Positions 43,699 to 54,430 of a stretch of 64,000 nucleotides of DNA are shown here, one piece after another. How positions within the stretch are numbered: position 1 is the first letter of the stretch; each line of letters opens with the position of its first letter. The notes under the pieces were generated by a model. The model ran no database searches and was not told where the DNA came from. It was given only the letters and a program-made list of their open reading frames with translations. A program made the translations under genes and the position numbers. The DNA is from Calocera cornea HHB12733 (Eukaryota > Basidiomycota > Dacrymycetes > Dacrymycetales > Dacrymycetaceae), in assembly GCA_001632435.1 (NCBI GenBank), contig KV423928.1, positions 124,001-188,000 on the forward strand, read 5' to 3'.

Positions 43699-44484
43699 AT
43701 GTCCCTGTTCACGCCCGACTTCAAGTTTGGCGACCCCATCGAGCGGCCCACCCACCCCTGCCTCCGTGAGTACCGGGAGTGCGGGCGCGGGCGGCGGCAC
43801 TGACTCACCGTTTCGCAGAGATCAGGAACTCGAGTGATGCCGCCGTCATATTCGAGGCGGTCAGGCTCGGGTACGACGCGCTCTGCATAATGATAGACGC
43901 GCTCATTCTCACGCGGATAACCTAGGAAACTCCCACTCATCCGCCGTCGCCTGAACGCGGAGGAATGCAAAGACTTTATCAAGGAGGGCGCCGTGTTCGT
44001 CTGGGAAGAGTACGACTTCATCCAAGGTGTCGACGGGTCTGGCGGGAGCTTTCAGCGGTGGACCGACCGTATGAAGTGGTCTCAGAGTAGGGTCGAAGGT
44101 CCGTTTCTGTATTATGAAGAGAAGATCGACCTGCCGCCCGGCGCTGAGAAGTATATGCGCGCATACATCGGCCTTGGATGACGTGCTAATAGACGCCCAC
44201 ACAGGATGCATCCCTCCTTCCACGCCAAGTCTCGCACGCGCCCTCTGAAGCCTGATGGCATGACGAAGCAAACATTCTCGGCAGTCGCACTCTTCCCTGA
44301 CGACAACGCGCCGCCGACGAAGAAGCCGCGCAAATGGCATCTAACGACCTACTTCCGCCGCCAGACCTGGCCGACCCTGCCGACGATCGAGTCCGATCCG
44401 GAGCTGAAGGATATCGCCGTGGTTGAGGGCATGTTTGAGACCAAAGGCCTGAGGATCGGGACCAGCTCGGCTTTTATGAGCTGA
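43699..44484 (+). CDS. Short WOPR-domain (Gti1/Pac2 family) transcription regulator
   Basis: Four exons (43699-43765, 43819-43870, 43926-44150, 44205-44484) give 207 aa. The WOPRa signature is clear: HPCLQIRNSSDAAVIFEAVR, LGKLPLIRRRLNAEECKDFI, KEGAVFVWEEYDF and RWTDRMKWSQSRVEGPFLYY. WOPRb follows after the last intron: MHPSFHAKSRTRPLKPDGMT with KQTFSA, then HLTTYFRRQTWPTLPTIESD. Wor1, Ryp1, Gti1 and Pac2 use this fold to bind DNA and control morphology or development. Most relatives have long disordered tails of several hundred residues; here the protein stops soon after the domain, so an activation region seems absent. It may be a domain-only regulator or competitor. Confidence 0.88.
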
Positions 44485-45171
44485 CCCTGCCGGCTGAATG
44501 TCGCCGCTCTGTACGCTCAAGTCGCTCGCGACGTGTTGCCCCTCTCTCATTCACGTGGTCTCTCATCATCATATGATCTTTTCTCGTGTGCATACCACTA
44601 GCGTTATGGCAAGTTATACGTTGACTTATATGGGTCGAATGGTATAAAATTATGAGCCTAACGATTTCACCCGATGATTCTGATAAACGCGCGGCCCGAG
44701 CAGCACGGACCACGGCCCCATCCACACGAGTATATACAAACGCGTAAGGTGAGTCGCGTCGCCAACGCGTCTGGATACGCATACGCGTACAATAGAGTCC
44801 AAGATGTATGTCGCTAATGCAGGCGCGACACGATCCGCAACAGAATGCACCGCACATCCTCGGTCGAGTGGGGGATGGCGCCCTCGGGGGCACACTGAAA
44901 TGGGTCGGATCCGCCTCCGCCAAGAATCTTCATTGAGGCACACGTGACGTAATCTCTCACGTGACTGATATTTGGGAGGCGACTTTGACTTGCATCCGGC
45001 GGTGAGCGCGTCAGAGACATCCTCCCCATCCGCCCCTGGGCGCCGTCCGCACCTTTATCCGTCATCGATTCCGCTGCATATCCCACGCCCTGCTCTTGCC
45101 CTCCCCTCTTCTACCCTCTGCCCGCTGGGCGCTCAGCGACACCCACAGGCGACAGTTAGACGACGGCAAAC
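44485..45171. other. Intergenic region, WOPR / RhoGEF
   Basis: Same-strand spacer. The last 100 bp are CT-rich (5' UTR-like). No gene seen. Confidence 0.4.
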
Positions 45172-48100
45172 ATGTCCTACTCCCCCCGCAAGGTCCCACT
45201 CCATGCCGGCGATTCCCTCGCCGTCCCAGGAGCCCCGAAGACAACGAGGAGGGCGTTCTTCTGCAGTGTGGTTGTGGAGAATGTAGACAAGGGGAGGTTC
45301 CTGGCACCTGGTGCGCCTAGTTGATTGTATCATTCATGGTCATTCATTGACCATTGCGATAGATGGCATGAGCCCGGAAGCCGAACGGCTCGAGAGTCTT
45401 CTCGCATCGCTCGGCGAACCGCTTGCATCGCACGAAGGATCCCAGTCCTTTATCGTCTCTCGTTCCAGCAGCGCGCCCGCAGCATCGTCTATGAACTTGG
45501 CTGCAATGGTGCGTATGACACATCCCCGTTGGGGCTGCGCTTGCTGATTCGTATGTCGATAGGCTCAGGAACGCCCCGCTCGCCGACGCTCGCTAACGGA
45601 TGGAACAGCACTACAAGACACACTCAAGGAACTCGTCACCACCGAACGGTCGTACGTCAACAGATTGCGCATATTGAAGAAGGCACGCATCCTGTTGTGC
45701 TCGATACCAACATTCGCTGACCCCCGTACAGGACTACGCTGACCAACTCCGCTCATTTGCCAAGCGCAATGATACAGCCATCATCCCCATGTACGAGGCC
45801 AACACACTATTTGGAAACATCGATGTGATTGTCCCCGCCAACGAATCTTTTCTGCGCGACTTGGAAACTATGGTCTTTCAGAATGGCTATATTGCTGCAG
45901 AAAGGATTGGCGATATTGCCCTGAAACATGCACGTGTACGCCTCTACCGCCAGGATCTCGCTAACCTTTCTTCTGCAGTTTCGCGATTTGAAAACATTTG
46001 ATTGTTATAAGCAATACTACGCCAAGAGGGAGGAGGCGCAGAAGATCTTCGAGACGCTGTTGATCAAGAACAAGGGATTCGCGCATTTCATTGAGGTGAG
46101 TCGTCAATGGGAAGCACAGACAATTTAGATCTCACGCGACATCTCAGACCATCAAGTACGATATAGGCGGATCACGGAATCGTGTCGGCCTCCGCGAGTT
46201 GCTCATGGATCCGGTACAGCGTATACCGAGATACACAATGATGTTCCGGAGTACGCCGTAGCTCTCATCCCGGGTCGTCACTACCTAACCCATGTTTCAG
46301 CTATGTTGGAAAAGATGGACCCAAGCGACCAACAGCGAGCAAAGCTCAGCGAAGCCTGCGATTGTGCCAACAAGGTCGCGCTTTGTGAGGCGGATGATCC
46401 GACTAAAAGAGCCGCCATCATGTATCGGCTAGAGCGGTCCATTGAAGGGTTTCCAGTAAGTGCATTTATCCTCAGTTGACGGGCTCCGTACTGAATGTAC
46501 TGTAGCCTGGTCTGATCAGCAGCAATCGGCGCTTCATCGACTGCATCGATGTGGAGGATCTCCTCATTGATTCTTCGTCACAGTCTTCGTCTGGATCGTC
46601 CGGCTATCAGTCATCTTCGAACTCTGCCACCGGCAATCTCCATTGCACTCTGTTCTTGTTCGATGATACATTGATGATTGTCAAAAGACCCTCCTCCACG
46701 CCGGGCAGGTCACTAGCCGGGCTCGACGATCTGGAAAAAGCAACTCAGATGCCACTTGCAGGGTCGCGGAGCAAGGTCAAGCCGCAGATGAGCTGCAAAG
46801 GAGTCTTGGATGTGTTGGATATCGTCGGTACCGACCCTGGAGGACCCAGTAAGTCTACAGCTGACAACTGCCACCCTTAATTGATGCCCGAGTAGACATG
46901 CATATATTCCTCGAAAAGCCGCCCCACGATCAGACGGACCGCTGGCAAGGCCGGCCCTTCCGCTCGTATGCAGTGGTTGTTCCTCCTGCACCAATTGGCT
47001 TCGATCCTATCACGACCCAGGACCGGAAGCAGCGTTTCCTCAACAGCCTGTGGGTCTGTCAAGCGGAGTATCGTACCCGCCAGGGACGGTCTGCCGTACG
47101 GTACATGCCGGAGCGTGAGGTCGACACAGTCCGGAACAAGACTACCTTTGCTCGCACATACTTCAACGTATACCATCGGACGGCGTATCTCGGTGAACCG
47201 AAGAAAGGGAAGATTGTCCTTCATATCGACCCGAAAGAGGTACAAGCGGACGACCTACCCTTTGGGGTTGATGGTGGTCCGTATGTTATCGTGCGGGTGC
47301 AGCCGATGGAAGGCAACTTGTCCCGCTGGAGAATTAATACCCGGGATCCTGGTGAACCGGAGGAAGAAGACATTATCGAGACAGCGGAGATACCTGACAG
47401 GGTGATCCACACCAGTGAGTGATTCTAGACGACGTATGAACCTACTAATGAGACCATCTCGCAGTCCAACAATACGGGCTGTTCAGCTTCCGCACTGGCG
47501 TTGAATCTGCACCGCAGACTCCCAACCACGGTGGTACGTCACGTTCGCGGACGGGGATCTTCGGTCTCGATTCTGTCTCTCGCAATCTGTTCAACTCCCG
47601 ACCGGCTTCCGTTATGGGTGATGTATTCGGTACCATCAATGGGCATCACAAGCGAACTAAGTCCAATGCAAGTCGCTTTTCGACATTCACCGCAACAACA
47701 ACCACGACAACCACGGGCACCGGCAGTTTCAAGTTTTCGTCTTCTCAATCGACTTCGACAGCACCCACATCCCTCATGGACGATGATGACTCATTGTACA
47801 GTTCGCCTTCGAGGCGCAAGTCGACAATCAAGCGCCCGGTTTCGCAGCTCAGCTCACCGGAAACTCGTTCGCCTGTGAAACGCAAGGCAGTCCATATGGA
47901 GGACCAAGAGATGGAAAGGCCCCATGACTCTGAATGGGATTTGAGCATGCGCCTGGAACTCGCCCGCAACAACAGCCAGAAGCAGGAATCTGTCACTGCA
48001 CCCAGGGAGCCGCCGAACGTTCCATCTACGATCAGTGAGGAATCATGGCGTAAGTGGTCTTACATACAGGCTCAAGCGTCCATGCTAAGAACACGGTAGA

Positions 48101-49784
48101 ATACGTGGATGTTCCTGAGCGAATGGGCTTGTCCTCCCGAGAGCAAAGAACCATCTCGATCAGGTCGGCCTCTACATCCGACTCACGCCCAAGATCAACC
48201 ACCCCAACTCAAGCATCTAGTCGGCCTGGCACGCCCCAGCGTCAACGCGCCCGTCGCATGAGCCGCCCAAGTGGTCCTAGGACGCCTCTTAATTCCCCGC
48301 ATCCTAGCACAGTCGCGCTGCCCGCGGAGGACTCGGAGCCGGAGAACATGGCCGTACATGTACAGCCCGTTCTTGAAGCCCCTCCCATCGACCTGGAGGA
48401 TATGCTGGCTGATATGACTGCGGCGACCATCAAGCCACCGACACCGATTGCCCGAGACGTTCAACCGGTCATTCAAACACCTCCCCGCCTGGTCTTGGCC
48501 CCCACAGACATCAACACGCCGAAGACCGTCCCTACCATAGAGCCTCTTTCCATCATCAAGAAGTCGTCTGTGAAGAAGCCGTCTCCTTCCACACAGCGCG
48601 AGGTTTCTCTCGATTCACCCACGAAGATGCTCATCCCTCAGCCGAGGCAGTCAATGGGTACACCCCCAAAGAGCCCACTCCCTCAACGCAAACTCTCAGT
48701 GGAATCCTCGACGAAGTCTGCTCCTGCCCGGCATGGTTCCAATCAAAGTCGCACACCCAGACGAGGTTCCAAGCTGAGGCATCACAGAGGAGAGGAGGTG
48801 CTTGAAGCAAATCAGCTCATCACTATTGCGGAGACGACGCGGGAAGACGTAAGCAGACTATTCAGTCGCGGATTCTCCGTTCTCACCATATAACAGCTGA
48901 ACTCCTCACGGCGCGCCATCAAGAAGATCAAGCTTGAGGTAGACGCGTTCAAGAGTAATCTTGCCAAGCAGGTTATGCCCAAAGACCCTGTCAATGTTTT
49001 GAGGGAGACTGGAATACCTCGTTCCCCGAAGACCACTCAGATTACGGTTTGTCCAGAGGCATTGCTTGAAAGTGCTCAATTGATCTCTGGAGCAGAACCG
49101 GTTTGCCGAGGAACGCATGGCCGAAATGCGGTCACTTCTAGAACAGGGAGGTCGCGGAGTGTCCGCCCGTGCAGCGGCATTTGACACCGCGGTGAAGGCG
49201 CTCGATCCTGCCCCCAAGCCGACGATCGATATCAATTTCGTGGATGACTGGTCCAAGAACGTCGAGGGTCTACTTATTCAGGCCGATACGACCTTGAAGA
49301 AGGCTGTGGGGCAACAAGAGGATTTGCGTAGCAAGCTCAAGATTGTCCTCGCCGATGCAGGCGGGAAGTCCTCAGAGGTCGATAAGCTGCAAGCTGAGAT
49401 TGAGCATCTGCATAAGCAGTGCGGCGTGCTCAAGAAGTTCCTCGAGGATGCGATGACTGAGAAAGAAATTATGTATGACGTGAGTGCCTTGATCCGAGTC
49501 TGGTATACAGAAGCTGATTAGGATCAGGCATTCAATGAGGAACTCGACGGCATGTTCCAAGATGCTGCGCTACCGGAGGCTGAAGCGTGGCAAGCCATGA
49601 CGAAAGACCTGCAGAAGGCAAAGGACGCGCGCAATCAGCTCTCCATGCAGAACGAGTGAGACTCCCATATCCCGTCCATGGCTCTCGACTAACTCTTCTC
49701 AGAAAACTGAAGCGCGAGAACGCGGAGACGAAACTACAAAACGAACACTACCAAACGTTGCTGCGCAAGGCTGGCCTGCTGTGA
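45172..49784 (+). CDS. RhoGEF (Dbl-homology, PH-like) protein
   Basis: Long gene with more than a dozen exons, from ATG 45172 (MSYSPRKVPLHAGDSLAVPG) to TGA at 49784. The DH domain spans about 45,615-46,460: LQDTLKELVTTERSYVNRLR, DYADQLRSFAKRNDTAIIPM, GLRELLMDPVQRIPRYTMMF (the DPVQRIPRY core contacts the GTPase), TMLEKMDPSD. A PH-like region follows (LHCTLFLFDDTLMIV ... GKIVLHIDPKEV). The rest is Ser/Thr/Pro-rich, then ends in a coiled coil (EVDKLQAEIEHLHKQCGVLK, KLKRENAETKLQNEHYQTLL). Such proteins activate Rho/Cdc42 GTPases at sites of polarity or septation; the exact orthologue (Bud3- or Gef2-like) is unclear. One intron (45683-45731) is GC-AG. A fragment of the 3' end is copied near 12.9 kb. 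Confidence 0.85.
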
Positions 49785-50038
49785 ACGTATCCATATCTCA
49801 AGAGGCGGGGTATCATAGATGTTTATTATTTCCCTCATTCCCGGTTTCCACTCCCACTCTCCACATGCTCATTCCTCAAACAACTATGCACAGCACATCT
49901 TCGCACGGACAAGACTGCATTTGGCCCTTTTCTTCATTGCATTAACAGATTTGGTGTATCGTAGGGTGATGTATGTCGTCCAATGGCAGGATCTACAATG
50001 ATGCTGCGCCACGTGCACTATAGCTTCGGTAAACCCGA
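49785..50038. other. Convergent spacer, RhoGEF / TMEM70-like
   Basis: 254 bp of shared 3' region. No gene seen. Confidence 0.4.
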
Positions 50039-50803
50039 TCATCCAGAGCCGGCAGTAGAGTCGACCAACTCGTCGGACACGTTGAAGTGCCTGAATTTGG
50101 TGATGAGCGGTTGAAGGAGTGGGATACGGACAGCCGCGCACCTTATGATCCTCCCCTGGCCTCTGCACTTCCCCACAAGCTTACCAGCAGCGTCCTTCTT
50201 GTACTCCACAATCCACTGTCCCTGCAATCTCCCCTTCCAGTCCTCTGTCTTCGCCAACACAGCCGTCTCGCCCTCGTGCACCGTCTTCCCCTCCTCGGGG
50301 TAGAGCTCATCCGGCAGCTCCCAGCTGGCGAACGGCCTCCCGCTCGCCCTGATCACGCTCGTATCCCACACAGTCGTCGTGATCCTTCTCAACAACCAAT
50401 CCGCGCTCTCGAGTCGCATCCCCTTCTCCCCCTCCCTCCGTATGATATTGACGTAGCTCCTGCTTGCCCAGGCGATGAGCAGGGTGGAGAACCCCGAGGC
50501 GCCTACGGCCGATGCAGCTAGGGCAATGCGCGCTCCTGTGGGGAGAGGGGCGGGCATAAGAAAGATGAAGGGGGAGAGGGTGATGGAGAGGGCGAGCGAG
50601 GTGAGGGAGAAGATCTTGAGCCTCCGGAAGGGGCGCAAGAGGGGCGCGGTGTAGATCACCGGCCCAACTGTCGTCGTCGCTGGCGGTGAGTTGGGGACCA
50701 CATCGCTCTTCCACCGTCTTTGAAGTAGAGATATGGACCGGAGGGGCTGAGCGCTAACGGGTGGGAGGGCGAACCGCCGGCATAGAGGTGGGGTCCGGAG
50801 CAT
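50039..50803 (-). CDS. TMEM70-like mitochondrial membrane protein, intronless
   Basis: 254 aa from ATG 50803. The N-terminus MLRTPPLCRRFALPPVSAQP...RSISLLQRRWKSD is a strong mitochondrial presequence. TVGPVIYTAPLLRPFRRLKI then precedes two hydrophobic helices (FSLTSLALSITLSPFIFLMP; ARIALAASAVGASGFSTLLI) and a soluble part with YVNIIRREGEKGMRLES. The IYTAPL...vk.FS.sS...tl.l.P pattern fits the TMEM70/TMEM186/TMEM223 group, inner-membrane proteins that help assemble ATP synthase and complex I. The fungal orthologue has no established name that I can assign. It is divergent from Sua5, with 355 bp or less between starts. Confidence 0.6.
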   Translation of the reverse strand: MLRTPPLCRRFALPPVSAQPLRSISLLQRRWKSDVVPNSPPATTTVGPVIYTAPLLRPFRRLKIFSLTSLALSITLSPFIFLMPAPLPTGARIALAASAVGASGFSTLLIAWASRSYVNIIRREGEKGMRLESADWLLRRITTTVWDTSVIRASGRPFASWELPDELYPEEGKTVHEGETAVLAKTEDWKGRLQGQWIVEYKKDAAGKLVGKCRGQGRIIRCAAVRIPLLQPLITKFRHFNVSDELVDSTAGSG

Positions 50804-51158
50804 TGGAATGTGGGCGCCTAAGTCAGGACGTGGAGTGGCGCAAGGGCCAAATTTTGACTACGAGCGCGAATAAACGCCCGCGGTCCCTTACTTACTTCCT
50901 GACAGCGAACGACCGACATAGAGAACGCTAATCGACGACTGGTTTCTGGGAAGTTGCGATAGACTTGGAATTTGTCGCTGGGCTGGTATCTGCTGCTCTG
51001 CGGACGAGTGCTGCTTTGTGCACGTGTATCAACCGTCAGAAATATCCGCCAGCTGGCACACGACCGTTATCTTGATCTGGTCCACCCTGACTCGGCTCAT
51101 CCGGCTCCCACTTGTCCGCCTGCCTCGTCTGTCCAGGCCCTTCTCGAGGCCTTTCTCC
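50804..51158. promoter_or_regulatory. Divergent promoter, TMEM70-like / Sua5
   Basis: Both flanking genes work in conserved mitochondrial or tRNA functions. The region contains the alternative upstream Sua5 start at 51018. Confidence 0.4.
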
Positions 51159-52379
51159 ATGGCGTCTGTCAATGGCACAACACTGGAGAACGGTACGACA
51201 AGAATGGAGACCAAAGTGCTGCCTTGCGATGACTTGGGCATGACCTTCCCTGACATCACCTCCTCCGCCCCGCCCGTCGTCCCCTCCGCCAGTACCCTCT
51301 CCGCTCTGCAAGAAGCCACACGCGATCTGCTCGACCGTCAACTCCCCATCGCCCTCCCTACCGAGACCGTCTACGGCCTAGCCGCAAACGCCCTGCACGC
51401 ACCGTCCGTCGCACGCATATTCAGCACCAAAGGCCGGCCGGCGGACAACCCCCTGATCGTGCATGTCTCCTCATTGCCGATGCTTCGTTCCCTCCTCCCC
51501 GCCGCATTTGTCATGCCCCCGGAGTATGAGAAGCTCATAGCGGCTTTCTGGCCGGGGCCGCTCACGATGCTGTTTCCGAAATCCGACGTCATCCCCCCGA
51601 TATGCACCGCCGGCCAGCCGACAGTCGCAGTCCGCATGCCCTCACATCCTATCGCCCGTGCCCTCATCGCCCTATCCAACACACCGCTCGCCGCCCCCTC
51701 TGCGAACTCATCCGGAAAGCCCTCACCCACCAAGGCAATCCATGTGCTGCATGATTTGAGGGGGAAGATCCCACTCATCCTCGACGGCGGGGCGTGCGAG
51801 GTCGGTGTGGAGAGCACGGTCGTCGACGGGCTATCCCAGGAAGGGGTGGTCAAAGTACTTCGACCGGGAGGGGTGACGGTGGAGGAGCTGCAGCGGGTGC
51901 TTGGGGAGGGGACGAAAGTGCTTGTGCACAAACGCGACTACGAAGATTCGGAGATCGAGAGCGCGCCTACAACACCGGGAATGAAATACCGGCATTATTC
52001 GCCCACCGTTCCCGTCGTCCTCCTACTTACCTCCCCTCCCCCTGCAGGACGCAAGCTAGAGTCGGTACACGACATCCTGGACGAGCTGCACGCATCCATA
52101 TCGCCGCAGGACGAGTTCAAGGTCGGCCTGCTCTCTCTCTCCGACTCGGACATCACGAAGGCGTGCATCGCGACGCACTATGAGGTGCAGCGGTTCTCGC
52201 TCGGTAAGCGGTCCAGTCCGGCCGAGGCAGCGCAGAGGCTGTTTGATGGGCTGCTCACGCTCGACGGAGAGGGCGTGGAAGTCATATTGGTGGAAGGGGT
52301 GGAAGAGGTCAAGGAGGGGCTCGCGGTCATGAACAGGGTTAGGAAGGCGGCGGGGGAGGTTAGATATGTATCGGTATAG
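51159..52379 (+). CDS. SUA5: Threonylcarbamoyl-AMP synthase Sua5 (YrdC domain)
   Basis: 406 aa from ATG 51159 (MASVNGTTLENGT), or 453 aa from an in-frame ATG at 51018. The enzyme makes threonylcarbamoyl-AMP from Thr, bicarbonate and ATP for the t6A37 modification of ANN-decoding tRNAs. The YrdC domain (about residues 45-240 of the short form) has LPTETVYGLAANAL, KGRPADNPLIVHVS, PLAAPSANSSGKPSPT, GVESTVVDGL and LRPGG. The linker motif TTPGMKYRHYSP leads into a C-terminal Sua5 domain (VPVVLLLTS...VEEVKEGLAVMNRVRKAA). The 47-residue extension of the long form is rich in Arg, Leu and Ser and nearly free of acids, like a mitochondrial presequence. No introns. Confidence 0.94.
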   Translation: MASVNGTTLENGTTRMETKVLPCDDLGMTFPDITSSAPPVVPSASTLSALQEATRDLLDRQLPIALPTETVYGLAANALHAPSVARIFSTKGRPADNPLIVHVSSLPMLRSLLPAAFVMPPEYEKLIAAFWPGPLTMLFPKSDVIPPICTAGQPTVAVRMPSHPIARALIALSNTPLAAPSANSSGKPSPTKAIHVLHDLRGKIPLILDGGACEVGVESTVVDGLSQEGVVKVLRPGGVTVEELQRVLGEGTKVLVHKRDYEDSEIESAPTTPGMKYRHYSPTVPVVLLLTSPPPAGRKLESVHDILDELHASISPQDEFKVGLLSLSDSDITKACIATHYEVQRFSLGKRSSPAEAAQRLFDGLLTLDGEGVEVILVEGVEEVKEGLAVMNRVRKAAGEVRYVSV

Positions 52380-53468
52380 CTGTTGAGTGATCCAGTTCGT
52401 TCTATACCCCATTTGGTTGCGTTCACCGCCGAACTAGGGCAGGGGTTTCTAGGCCTTTCAGGAGAATATGGCCATATCCAGCTGAATTTTCCTCTGGCTG
52501 TAACCGACCAATACACACCTTCACACTCTTGACAATAGCGAATACAGAAGAATCTCACGCAAGAGAAGACGGAGCTCGAAGTGAGACAAGACAGTCAGAG
52601 CGGGACACGGGCTCGTGGTTCGTCCCATTAGATGAAATCGAAGAACTGGTCCTCGAAGCAACACTAGTCGTATGTACCGATCCTTCCGCTGACCCACTTA
52701 TCTGACCCAATCTTCCTCTGGCGACCGCTACCTGACCAGTACGGATCATGGCTATCACGGCTTGTGCAACGTTCTATGTAGCTCTCCATCCTATCGACAC
52801 CTTCATATATGCGCACCAATGGGCGCAACCTCGCCTCTGGGTTCCCTTTCAACTTCATCATTTGCATTCTCCTTCAGCTATGCGGATACGCTGATGCATT
52901 GTCACAACGTGAGGCGTACATCTCCAAAGAGCGAGCCAGATCGACCGATGTTCGTGGCCAGGAAAGTCAAAGTCAGGGGGTCCGTCATGACTCATGCGCT
53001 GCTGAGCACCTTGCTACGTGGACACACGTGCAGATGAAGTATTGTATGACCTCCTGCCTCTCATAACGATTCGCTATTTTGGTAGCAAAGAAAGACAGGA
53101 TACAGAAACAAACGACTTGCAGCCCATGAAATGAGACTCGGAGTTGCAGCATGCCTCATGGTGACTCCCTCATTCTCTCATTGGCTGGCCACAACTAAGG
53201 CGAAGTGGGAGAGGAGCAGATGTCGCTGTACTCGTTGATTTCCTGAGTATCAAATCATCGAACATGGTTTGGTCCTTCGTGACTGCTTGCGTAGGGAGCA
53301 TGCCGATCAGGCGAAGCCCTGAGAGACCGAACGTCATCATCAGAGCCCACAGGACGTGCCACCGCGATGGAGCTGTGCGGAACGTGGACTCACATCGAAG
53401 CTCCGATCGAGGGAGTCCAAGACTACGGCAATGGGTTCGGTCAGATCTAACTGATCGAATGCATCGTG
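52380..53468. other. Intergenic region of about 1.1 kb
   Basis: Short ORFs on both strands without family likeness or convincing exon chains. No gene called. Confidence 0.4.
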
Positions 53469-53989
53469 TTAGTTGATAGTTGCACTGGGCAGGTTGGTGT
53501 GAGCTTGAGTGAACTGCACATGCAAGTGTGAGGTGATGCTCACTGGACTCTAAAAGCAGGGCGGCTCACCGTCGTCCAAGTCGGCAACGATTATCTGCGC
53601 ATCAGCATCTCCAAAACAAGTCCCGTCAACATCGGTGGTGAAGCTTGCGACAGCCTCAACGATGTTGGTGAAACCATCGACGATGATCTGATGCCTTTAT
53701 ACAGCATATTGGCATCAGCGTGCGGTCTGTGACTCAACTGTGATGTACGTTGGTGAGGCTGGTCAAGACCGCGACCGGCAGATCCAGGCGCAGGATCTGG
53801 ACAGTGGCCTTCAGACCGGAGGATATGTCCGTGAGTGCGGCGAGGTCGGTGACCACGAGGGCTACCGTCAACGTCGCGCTTGGTGAGTTCAGGAGCGACA
53901 ACGACGGCACCCGGGACGGGTTTCGGGAGCACTGCGGCGCGTGTGAAGGTGAGGAGGACAATGAGGACCAGGTTGGGGATGATCTGCAA
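53469..53989 (-). pseudogene. Broken HsbA-like gene, paralogue of the gene at 54.4-55.3 kb
   Basis: Aligns along most of its length with the intact neighbour. The signal-peptide region LQIIPNLVLIVLLTFTRAAV starts with TTG (53987-53989) where the neighbour has ATG. After APELTKR a frameshift near 53872-53880 is needed to continue into TLTVALVVTDLAALTDISSG (neighbour: MTVTEVTANFKIVTDLSSSI). Exon 2-like sequence (IVEAVASFTTDVDGTCFGDA) follows, then FTQAHTNLPSATIN and stop, ending where the neighbour continues into its conserved third exon. So start, frame and C-terminus are all lost. A TATA element (tatataaat, minus strand, near 54075) is still in place, so it may be transcribed. Confidence 0.75.
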
Positions 53990-54430
53990 GATGGAGCGCA
54001 GGAGGACAGGACGAAGAGACTCCCCGAAATGGGAGCCCATCTCTAAGACTGTCCAACGGAGCGACACCGGCATTTATATACCCGCGGCATGAGGATATCC
54101 GGACAACGCGCTCTCCTCTGCCCTCGGCGTCGGTATCATGCCGGCCGTTGCTGCACCAACGTGTGAGCCAAGCCAAGCATCGGCCCCAAGTGAGCCAATA
54201 CCGGAACTGTCTTCCCCAGAAAAGGCAAGGCGAGCGATCGGCCTGGTGCGGATTAGCAATCATTGACGTGGTCCATAGGCAGCTGATATGTCGTCTGACA
54301 CTCGCTGACAATCATATTCATTCACCATCTTGGAAGGACCAGAGAACAGGAGACGAGAGAGGCATATACTAACCAAACACACCGAACAGGACATGGGACC
54401 CGGAAATACAAAGCGCACCGCAGCGTGCGC
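53990..54430. other. Spacer between HsbA-like pseudogene and gene
   Basis: Contains the old promoter of the pseudogene (TATA near 54075) and the 3' UTR of the intact gene. No other gene seen. Confidence 0.4.

Noticed and set aside
52664..52867. Small gene on the minus strand (MESYIERCTSRDS...)
   Set aside because: Short frames can be chained only with unsupported splice sites, and no family likeness was seen.
52809..53066. Small secreted protein with a signal-like N-terminus
   Set aside because: The hydrophobic stretch is short and internal, the rest is low-information, and no splice or promoter support exists.
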